Positions 57,678 to 64,000 of a DNA stretch of 64,000 nt are shown here, piece after piece. The DNA lies in assembly GCA_023910675.1 (NCBI GenBank), contig JAAVWC010000003.1, forward strand, positions 62,001 to 126,000. Direction: 5' to 3'. Origin of the DNA: Gemmatimonas sp. (lineage in GTDB: Bacteria; Gemmatimonadota; Gemmatimonadetes; Gemmatimonadales; Gemmatimonadaceae). Each line of letters begins with the position of its first letter. The stretch's first letter is position 1. Position numbers and translations under genes: made by a program. The notes under the pieces were generated by a model. The model was not told the DNA's origin. It searched no databases and saw only the letters and a program-made list of their open reading frames with translations.

Positions 57678-58802
57678 ATGGCCACGTTGACCATCCCCGA
57701 AGCGGGCGTCGAGCAGGACGCTTTCCCCATCAACGGCACCGACTACGTCGAGTTCTACGTCGGTAATGCCAAGCAGGCGAGTCTCTACTACCGCGCGGCC
57801 TTCGGCTATTCGCTCGTCGGCTACCGCGGCCCCGAGACCGGCGTGCGCGACCGCGCCAGCTATCTCATGCAGCAGGGCAAGATCCGTCTGGTGCTCACGA
57901 CGGCGCTGTCGCCCTCGTCGCCCATTGCCGACCACGTCCATCGTCACGGCGACGGCGTAAAGGACTACGCGCTCTGGGTCGACGACGCGCGTCTTGCCTA
58001 CGAGACCGCCATCGCACGTGGCGCCATCGGCATTCAGGAACCGCACGTCGTGAAGGACGACGACGGCGAAATCGTGACGGCCGCGATTGGTACGTACGGC
58101 GACACGATTCACACGCTCGTCGAGCGCCGCAACTATCGCGGCCTGTTCCTGCCCGGCTTCAAGCCCGTCACGCCGCACTATCAGCCGGCCGATGTGGGAC
58201 TCACGTACATCGACCATTGCGTGGGCAACGTCGAACTCGGGCAGATGAACCGCTGGGTCGAGTATTACGGTAATGTGCTCGGCTTCCGCAATCTCATCAC
58301 CTTCGACGACGCCGATATCAGCACCGAGTATTCATCGCTCATGTCGAAGGTCATGGCCAACGGCAACGACAAGATCAAGTTCCCCATCAATGAGCCGGCG
58401 TCCGGCAAGAAGAAGTCGCAGATCGAAGAATATCTCGACTTCTACGGTGGACCGGGCGCCCAGCACCTTGCGTTGGCCACTGATGACATTCTGGCGACCG
58501 TGACGGCGTTGAAGGAGCGGGGCGTCGAGTTCCTGTCGGTACCCACCTCGTACTACGACGAATTGCAGGAGCGCGTGGGGCAGATCGACGAGCCGGTCGA
58601 CGAGCTCGCGAAGCTCGGCATTCTCGTGGACCGCGACCCGGACGGGTACCTGCTGCAGATCTTCACGAAGCCGGTGGAGGATCGCCCCACGCTGTTCTTC
58701 GAGATCATTCAGCGAAAGGGCGCGACGAGCTTCGGCAAGGGCAACTTCCGGGCGCTCTTCGAAAGCATCGAGCGCGAGCAGGCACTGCGCGGCAACCTCT
58801 GA
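57678..58802 (+). CDS. hppD: 4-hydroxyphenylpyruvate dioxygenase
   Basis: This 374-residue non-heme iron enzyme converts 4-hydroxyphenylpyruvate to homogentisate in tyrosine breakdown. Two vicinal-oxygen-chelate halves are visible. Iron ligands are His in LTYIDHCVGNVE, His in PGAQHLALATDD and Glu in TLFFEIIQRKG. The conserved GFGKGNF-type ending appears as SFGKGNFRALFESIE. ATG 57678 is preferred over GTG 57672. It starts a compact catabolic block with hmgA, 7 bp downstream. Confidence 0.95.
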   Translation: MATLTIPEAGVEQDAFPINGTDYVEFYVGNAKQASLYYRAAFGYSLVGYRGPETGVRDRASYLMQQGKIRLVLTTALSPSSPIADHVHRHGDGVKDYALWVDDARLAYETAIARGAIGIQEPHVVKDDDGEIVTAAIGTYGDTIHTLVERRNYRGLFLPGFKPVTPHYQPADVGLTYIDHCVGNVELGQMNRWVEYYGNVLGFRNLITFDDADISTEYSSLMSKVMANGNDKIKFPINEPASGKKKSQIEEYLDFYGGPGAQHLALATDDILATVTALKERGVEFLSVPTSYYDELQERVGQIDEPVDELAKLGILVDRDPDGYLLQIFTKPVEDRPTLFFEIIQRKGATSFGKGNFRALFESIEREQALRGNL

Positions 58803-58809
58803 GACGATC

Positions 58810-60003
58810 ATGCCCATCTACCACCAGCTCGGCACCATACCGCGCAAGCGACACATCGTCTTTCGTCGTCCCGATGGCGGGTTGTACGCCGAAGAGCTCA
58901 TGGGACACGAAGGCTTCGTCGGGACGTCGTCGCTGCTCTATCACACGCATCCGCCCACGACCGTCAAGTCGGCGCGAAAGGTGTGTGATTTGCGCTGGGA
59001 AGAAGATACCGACACCTCGCTGCGCCACCGCCACTTTCTCACGTCACGCGTGAAGCAGGGAGGGTCGCCCACGCTTGACCGGTTGCCGCTGCTCTTCAAC
59101 AGCGACATCGGCATGCTGTACGTGGAGCCCGATGTGACCGACACGCACTTCTACCGCAACTCGCAGGCGGATGAAGTGGTGTACGTGGTGGAAGGGCACG
59201 GCGTGCTCGAGTCGGTGTTCGGCGACCTGCCGTACAAGCCGGGTGACTACGTCGTGATCCATCGCAACATCACGCACCGCTGGCGCCTCGACACGAGCAA
59301 GGGGCCGAACAAGTTCCTCGTCATGGAGAGTCGCGGCCATGTGCGCTTCCCCAAGCGCTATCGCAACGAGTTTGGGCAGCTGCTCGAAGGCGCGCCGTAT
59401 TCCGAGCGCGACATCCGGCGTCCGCAGCAGCTCGAGCCGCGCGACGAGAAGGGGGACTTCCCCATTCTCGTGAAGCAGTACGACGCGCTCAACGAACTGG
59501 TGCTCGATCACCATCCATTCGATGTCGTGGGATGGGATGGATACTTCTATCCGTGGGCGTTCAACATCCACGACTTCGAACCCATCGTGGGACGCATTCA
59601 CCAGCCGCCGCCGGTGCACCAGACGTTTCAGGGCGACGGGTTCGTGATCTGCTCGTTCTGCCCGCGGCCGTACGACTTCGACCCGGAAGCGGTGCCGGCG
59701 CCGTACAACCACAGCAACGTCGATTCCGACGAAGTGCTCTTCTATGCCTCCAGCGAATTCATGTCGCGCAAGGGCATTGAGTACGGCTCCATCACGCATC
59801 ATCCCGACGGCTTGCCGCACGGCCCGCATCCGGGGCGCGCGGAAGCGAGCATCGGCGCCAAGTACACGAACGAACTTGCGGTCATGATGGACAGCTTCCG
59901 CCCGCTCAAGATCGCCAAGGCGGCTGTGGCCATCGAAGATCCGCGCTATCACCAGAGCTGGATTGACGCGCAGCACGCGCAGTTCAGCCCGCCGGCGCCC
60001 TGA
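58810..60003 (+). CDS. hmgA: Homogentisate 1,2-dioxygenase
   Basis: This 397-residue ring-cleaving enzyme makes maleylacetoacetate from homogentisate. The cupin core is visible: DEVVYVVEGHG, KPGDYVVIHRNITHRW, PYNHSNVDSDEVLFY, then SITHHPDGLPHGPHPG, the segment holding the last iron histidine. It is shorter than the human protein (445) but typical of this bacterial group. It lies directly after hppD, as in tyrosine-degradation operons. Confidence 0.94.
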   Translation: MPIYHQLGTIPRKRHIVFRRPDGGLYAEELMGHEGFVGTSSLLYHTHPPTTVKSARKVCDLRWEEDTDTSLRHRHFLTSRVKQGGSPTLDRLPLLFNSDIGMLYVEPDVTDTHFYRNSQADEVVYVVEGHGVLESVFGDLPYKPGDYVVIHRNITHRWRLDTSKGPNKFLVMESRGHVRFPKRYRNEFGQLLEGAPYSERDIRRPQQLEPRDEKGDFPILVKQYDALNELVLDHHPFDVVGWDGYFYPWAFNIHDFEPIVGRIHQPPPVHQTFQGDGFVICSFCPRPYDFDPEAVPAPYNHSNVDSDEVLFYASSEFMSRKGIEYGSITHHPDGLPHGPHPGRAEASIGAKYTNELAVMMDSFRPLKIAKAAVAIEDPRYHQSWIDAQHAQFSPPAP

Positions 60004-60042
60004 TTCAGGGCGCCACGTCGCTACGCACTCGTCCTTTCCGTC

Positions 60043-61263
60043 ATGCCTCGTTTTTCGCAGCGCTTCAGTGCGTTTCCCGTGTACCCGCTGGCGCACATCC
60101 CGGCGCGCAAGAAGGCGTTGATTGCCGCCGGCGTCGACGTCATCGATCTCGGGGCCGGCGACGCCGACTTGCCGCCACCGCCCAAGGCCGTGTCGGCGCT
60201 GCAGCAGGCTGCCGAAGTGCCGGCCATGCAGCGCTACGGGTTTGGTCTTGGCCATGTACCGTACCGCGAAGCCATCAGCGCGTGGATGCAGACGCGCTTC
60301 GGTCAGCGCGTCGACCCGATGACGGAGATCGTGCCGTTGCTCGGGAGCAAGGAAGGGCTCGCGCACGTGGCGTTTGCGTATCTTGGCGCCGGCGATGTGG
60401 CGATCATCCCCGACCCCGCCTATCAGGCGTATCTCGGCGGGACGCTCATGAGCGACGCCACGCCGTACGTGTATGCGCTGCGGCCGCGCACGAACTTCCT
60501 CGTGGATCTCGATGAGATCCCCGTCGACGTGCTCGATCGCACGCGCGTGTTGTATCTCAATTATCCCAACAATCCCACCGCGGCGATCGCGCCGCGCGAG
60601 TATCTCGAGCAGGTCGTACACACCTGTCGGGAGCGCGACATCCTGCTGGTGTACGACAACGCGTACTCCGAAATGGGCTTCGACGGCTATGTGCCGCCGA
60701 GCATCTTCGAGATCGATGGCGCGCGCGACGTGGCCATCGAGTTCCACTCGTTGTCGAAGACGTACAACATGACCGGCTGGCGCTGCGGGTGGGCGGTGGC
60801 CAATCCCGAGATTGCCGGCGCGCTCACCAAGGTGAAGTCGTTCACGGACACCGGGCAGTACATGGGCATTCAGGCGGCCGGTGTGGCCGCCATCGAGAGC
60901 TGGGCGGAGTTCGTGCCGCAAAATCTGGCCGTGTTCACCGAACGGCGTAACGCAGCGGTCGCGGCGTTCCGCGCCAACGGATTCGCGTGCGACGTGCCCA
61001 AGGCGACGATGTATCTGTGGATTCCGTTGCCGGAGGGGATCGCGAGTGCGGAGTTCTGCGACCGGCTGCGTGAAGAGCAGGGCGTCATCGCCATGCCGGG
61101 CTCCGGCTTTGGCGCGGGCGGCGAGGGGTTCTTCCGCATCTCGTTCATTCAGAGCGGGGCGCGCATCGCCGAAGCGGCACGACGCGCGGGACTGGTGTTG
61201 ACGGCCATGACAACGGCGTCGTCGCCGCGCTCCGCGGGCGCGCCGGAGATGGTCCAAGCGTGA
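60043..61263 (+). CDS. Class I/II aminotransferase, probably aromatic amino-acid aminotransferase
   Basis: This 406-residue PLP enzyme has the Schiff-base lysine in HSLSKTYNMTGWRCGW (about 243), LLGSKEGLAHVAFAYL and YPNNPTAAI, and a terminal FRISF. The sequence is close to LL-diaminopimelate-aminotransferase-type enzymes. Its position after hppD and hmgA suggests that it supplies 4-hydroxyphenylpyruvate from tyrosine, which is inference from context. GTGA overlap links it to the next gene. Confidence 0.88.
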   Translation: MPRFSQRFSAFPVYPLAHIPARKKALIAAGVDVIDLGAGDADLPPPPKAVSALQQAAEVPAMQRYGFGLGHVPYREAISAWMQTRFGQRVDPMTEIVPLLGSKEGLAHVAFAYLGAGDVAIIPDPAYQAYLGGTLMSDATPYVYALRPRTNFLVDLDEIPVDVLDRTRVLYLNYPNNPTAAIAPREYLEQVVHTCRERDILLVYDNAYSEMGFDGYVPPSIFEIDGARDVAIEFHSLSKTYNMTGWRCGWAVANPEIAGALTKVKSFTDTGQYMGIQAAGVAAIESWAEFVPQNLAVFTERRNAAVAAFRANGFACDVPKATMYLWIPLPEGIASAEFCDRLREEQGVIAMPGSGFGAGGEGFFRISFIQSGARIAEAARRAGLVLTAMTTASSPRSAGAPEMVQA

Positions 61264-62933
61264 CGTCGGTGCGCAGGACGGCGGCCGGTGTGCTGGTGCT
61301 GGCATCGGCGTTGGGGTGTGGACGCCAGCTCGCCCCTATCGTACCGGCAGTGCCTGAGCGCCCGACCGCAGCCGTGCCCAACCGCGATACGGCCGGTGGA
61401 CGCCTCGACAGCTCGGCGGCCCGCCGCACGCCGCCTCGACGCGCGACGCCGGCGCCGCGCCAGCGGCCGGTGGCGTCCGCCGATGCCCCGCCCATGCTGC
61501 GCGAGTTTCGCGGCGTGTGGGTCGCGACCGTCGGCAACATGGATTGGCCCTCCAAGCGCACGCTGAGCACGGCGGAACAACAGGCGGAGCTGCGCGCCAT
61601 TTTTGATCGGGCGCAGGCGCTCAAGCTCAATGCCGTGATCTTTCAGGTGCGTCCCGCGGCCGATGCGCTCTACGCGTCGACCCTCGAGCCGTGGTCCGAG
61701 TTTCTTACCGGCACACAGGGCAAGCGTCCTGAGCCGTTCTGGGACCCGCTGGCCTTTGCCATTGAGGAGGCGCACACGCGCGGCATCGAACTGCATGCCT
61801 GGTTCAATCCGTATCGCGCCGGTTTCGTGAATGGCAAGTCGCCGGCGGCCGCGTCGCATCTGCGTCGAACCAACCCGTTGCTCGTCAAGCAATACGGTCC
61901 CTACCTGTGGATGGATCCGGGGGAGCAGGCAGTGCGGGCGCGCACCGTGCGCGTGGTGGTGGACGTCGTGAAGCGCTATGACGTGGACGGCATTCATCTC
62001 GACGACTACTTCTACCCGTATCCCGAGAGCGACCGGCGCGGCCGCGTGGTGCCCTTTCCCGATGCCACGAGCTACGCGCGCTATCGCAAAGCGGGCGGCA
62101 CCCTCGACAAGGCCGACTGGCGCCGCGACAACGTGAACACGCTCGTCCGCGAACTCGATGAGGCGGTCCACAAGGCCAAGCCGTGGGTGCGGTTCGGTAT
62201 CAGCCCGTTCGGCATCTGGCGACCGGGCTATCCGGCGCAGATCAAGGGATTCGACGCCTACGAAAGGCTGTATGCCGACGCGCGGAAGTGGTTGCGCGAA
62301 GGGTGGGTCGATTACTTCACGCCGCAACTCTACTGGCCCACCACCAAGATGGCGCAGTCGTATCCCGTGCTGCTCGACTGGTGGGCCGGCGAGAACGTCC
62401 TGCAGCGCCACCTCTGGCCTGGCAACTTCACGTCGCTGGCCGGCGGCCGTGGGTCGACGGCGTTCCCGGTCAGCGACCTGCTCGAGCAGATCCGCCTCAC
62501 GCGCCTGCAGTCGGGCGCCAGCGGGAACGTACACTTCAGCATGACCTCGTTCCTGAAGAACCAGGCCGGGATGAACGACACGTTGCAGGAGGGGCCGTAC
62601 GCGGCGGCCGCGCTCCCGCCCGCCTCGCCGTGGCTGCCCAATACGCCGCCGCCGGCCCCGGTGCCGCTGCTCCAGCGGGGACGCGAGTCTACGCAGCTCC
62701 GCCTAGGGGCGCCCGGGCGGACCGCCCCGTGGCAGTGGGTCGTGAGGCTGCGGACGGACACCGCATGGATTACCATGATACTGCCCGGGGCGACCGACCG
62801 GTGGCCGATTCCCCGTGAACTGGCGGCCACCAAAGTCACTGTCTCGGCCGTCAACCGTGTCGGTATCGAGAGCTCGCCTGTGTCGTTGTCGCTCGTGCCT
62901 CGTTCCACCACATCGCCCACTGGACGCTTCTGA
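61260..62933 (+). CDS. Family 10 glycosylhydrolase-like lipoprotein (GHL10)
   Basis: This 557-residue exported protein has a lipobox-like ALGCG (about residue 20) and a Pro/Ala-rich linker (about 25-75). The GHL10 barrel follows, with REFRGVWVATVGNMDWPS, FQVRPAADALYAS, LHAWFNPYR, DGIHLDDYFYPYP and YFTPQLYWP. GHL10 proteins act on cell-wall or capsular glycans in general; the substrate is unknown. The C-terminus has an extra beta-rich segment. The start GTG 61260 overlaps the aminotransferase stop. Confidence 0.88.
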   Translation: MTSVRRTAAGVLVLASALGCGRQLAPIVPAVPERPTAAVPNRDTAGGRLDSSAARRTPPRRATPAPRQRPVASADAPPMLREFRGVWVATVGNMDWPSKRTLSTAEQQAELRAIFDRAQALKLNAVIFQVRPAADALYASTLEPWSEFLTGTQGKRPEPFWDPLAFAIEEAHTRGIELHAWFNPYRAGFVNGKSPAAASHLRRTNPLLVKQYGPYLWMDPGEQAVRARTVRVVVDVVKRYDVDGIHLDDYFYPYPESDRRGRVVPFPDATSYARYRKAGGTLDKADWRRDNVNTLVRELDEAVHKAKPWVRFGISPFGIWRPGYPAQIKGFDAYERLYADARKWLREGWVDYFTPQLYWPTTKMAQSYPVLLDWWAGENVLQRHLWPGNFTSLAGGRGSTAFPVSDLLEQIRLTRLQSGASGNVHFSMTSFLKNQAGMNDTLQEGPYAAAALPPASPWLPNTPPPAPVPLLQRGRESTQLRLGAPGRTAPWQWVVRLRTDTAWITMILPGATDRWPIPRELAATKVTVSAVNRVGIESSPVSLSLVPRSTTSPTGRF

Positions 62934-63343
62934 TGAGCGATCGCGCGCCCTTCTACTATCGCATGACGTCGGGCATCCGCATTACGGTGCGCCCGTCGTA
63001 TCTGCGTGAGCGGTCCAATCCGCTCCTCGGACAGTTCGTGTTTGCGTATCACATCCGTATCGAGAATGTGGGCGACCAGGCGGCGCAGCTTCGCACACGC
63101 CGCTGGCTCATACACGACGAATCGGTCGGCGATACCGTCGTCGAAGGCGAAGGGGTCGTGGGCGAACAGCCGCATCTGCTGCCTGGCCAAATTCACGAGT
63201 ACCGCTCGTTCTGCGTGCTCAAGGCGCCCAACGGCTGGATGGAAGGCACCTACCGCTTCGTGCGGGACGACGGGTCGAGCTTTCTCGCCGTCATCCCTCG
63301 CTTCACGCTCGCCGCAGAGCCGCGCGCCGATACCGTCTCGTAA
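62933..63343 (+). CDS. apaG: ApaG-domain protein
   Basis: This 136-residue fibronectin-type fold protein of the ApaG family has ITVRPSYLRERS, FAYHIRIENVG, RRWLIHDESVGDTVVEGEGV and GWMEGTYRFV. Its molecular role is undefined, although E. coli ApaG affects cobalt resistance. It overlaps the GHL10 gene by one base (TGATG). Confidence 0.92.
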   Translation: MSDRAPFYYRMTSGIRITVRPSYLRERSNPLLGQFVFAYHIRIENVGDQAAQLRTRRWLIHDESVGDTVVEGEGVVGEQPHLLPGQIHEYRSFCVLKAPNGWMEGTYRFVRDDGSSFLAVIPRFTLAAEPRADTVS

Positions 63344-63361
63344 TCGGCGCGCGGGCGTATA

Positions 63362-63784
63362 TCAGCGGGGCAGGTCGCTCAATCCGATCACACTGCTGAA
63401 GGCGCCGTACAACTGCTCCATGTGCGCGTCGTCGAGCAGGTCGCGTACCAACAGCGCCAGCAGCGCTGCCAACGCGGGCTCTGCCACCGGATCGAGCCCA
63501 TCGAGCGCAGTCTCCTCGGTGGGCTCTGTCGTTTGGGGGGCATCCGCGCGCCGAACCAACTGCAACAGCGGTCCGCTCAGCGCCTGCTGCAGCGGCTCGC
63601 GGCCGCTGCGTTCGATCGCGGTGGCGAGGGCGGATTCGGCGGCGTGGTACACCCGCCCATGCACGCGCGCGGCATACTGCGCGACCACGGCGGCCCGATC
63701 GTGCGCGCCGAGTCCGGCGAAGCGCACGAGGAAGGCGCGGATGGCGGCCGTATTGGGGCCGTAGGGTTGCGTGCGGTCGCTCAC
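63362..63784 (-). CDS. Hypothetical helical protein, 140 residues
   Basis: No family is recognised. The sequence is Ala/Leu/Arg-rich and mostly helical, with no signal peptide or membrane segment. An acidic linker (TTEPTEETALDGLDP) splits two helical regions. GTG 63784 overlaps the stop of the probable epimerase gene upstream by 4 nt (GTGA). It is convergent with apaG. Confidence 0.6.
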   Translation of the reverse strand: MSDRTQPYGPNTAAIRAFLVRFAGLGAHDRAAVVAQYAARVHGRVYHAAESALATAIERSGREPLQQALSGPLLQLVRRADAPQTTEPTEETALDGLDPVAEPALAALLALLVRDLLDDAHMEQLYGAFSSVIGLSDLPR

Positions 63785-64000
63785 GAGCGCGTCTCCAACC
63801 CGGGGAGCGCGTGGCCAAGCTGGCGCAGCCCCTCAAAAATGTCCCGCACCCGTGGCACAAAGCCGGTTTGCAATAATGCCTCGCTACTGATGCGCTGATT
63901 GCTGCGTCCGCTGCGTACGGCGCCTCTCTGCGTCGCATCGGATGACGAGACCGCCGGCTCCGGCCACCGTCCCGTGAGCGCCTGGGTGATGTCGCGCGCC
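63781..64000 (-). CDS. C-terminal part of a probable NAD-dependent epimerase/dehydratase, cut by the window edge
   Basis: The frame is open to the window end and shows the last 72 residues. The segment RSNQRISSEALLQTGFVPRV, then FEGLRQLGHAL, is the usual end of extended short-chain dehydrogenase/epimerase proteins, where a serine/asparagine-arginine pair precedes a final helix. The catalytic YxxxK part lies outside the window. The stop overlaps the next gene. Confidence 0.6.
   Translation of the reverse strand, partial: ARDITQALTGRWPEPAVSSSDATQRGAVRSGRSNQRISSEALLQTGFVPRVRDIFEGLRQLGHALPGLETRS

Noticed and set aside
59044..61305. 753-codon minus-strand frame
   Set aside because: It is antisense to hmgA and the aminotransferase, both with complete motifs; GC-rich DNA gives long antisense frames.

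Overview
The window is GC-rich, densely coded DNA that looks like a member of the Gemmatimonadota (Gemmatimonas-like). This is inferred from gene content: TonB/carboxypeptidase-regulatory fusions, a GWxTD-type lipoprotein, a Gly/Ala-rich propeller-like protein, Gram-negative envelope genes (ftsEX, EnvC-like factor, SurA, heptosyltransferase) and many GTG/TTG starts with 1 to 4 nt overlaps. No rRNA, phage, CRISPR array or transposase gene is visible.

Left part (1-20 kb): a truncated propeller-like gene, a foldback repeat, pckA, a matrixin-like lipoprotein and a TonB receptor. A ten-gene minus-strand run follows (15526 down to 6829): ROK glucokinase, PfkB kinase, a STAS plus GHKL-ATPase protein, a STAS-like winged-helix protein, a small barrel-like protein, a PLP-fold protein without its catalytic lysine, ftsE, ftsX, an EnvC-like factor and endonuclease IV. 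A serine hydrolase, a heptosyltransferase and lepA complete this part. A second, larger foldback element lies between lepA and a DUF58 gene.

Middle (20-36 kb): DUF58 and BatA-like genes are separated by a GWxTD-type gene cut by an in-frame amber codon and by a VapBC toxin-antitoxin pair. Then come mfd, two parvulin chaperone genes, pdxA (3' end duplicated around a cluster of short repeats), typA, an extremely acidic small protein and tRNA-Ile(GAT).

Right part (36-64 kb): a pullulanase, an RsmC-like methyltransferase, a TlpA-like thioredoxin, an RsuA-family pseudouridine synthase, a glutaryl-CoA-dehydrogenase-like enzyme, a hybrid-free sensor kinase, a divergent LytS/LytTR pair, an esterase, a TPR-like membrane protein, a deoxyhypusine-synthase-like enzyme and a LysM protein. 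A FabH-like protein lacking its catalytic triad sits beside an acyl-CoA ligase. The window ends with acetoacetate-CoA ligase, a helix-hairpin-helix protein, a tyrosine/homogentisate degradation block, a GHL10 lipoprotein, ApaG, an unknown gene and the end of a probable epimerase.

The strongest candidates for something undescribed are the two foldback elements built from 20-bp units, the partner-switching-like cassette upstream of ftsEX, and the two catalytically stripped enzymes (PLP-fold and FabH-fold) kept in intact operons.
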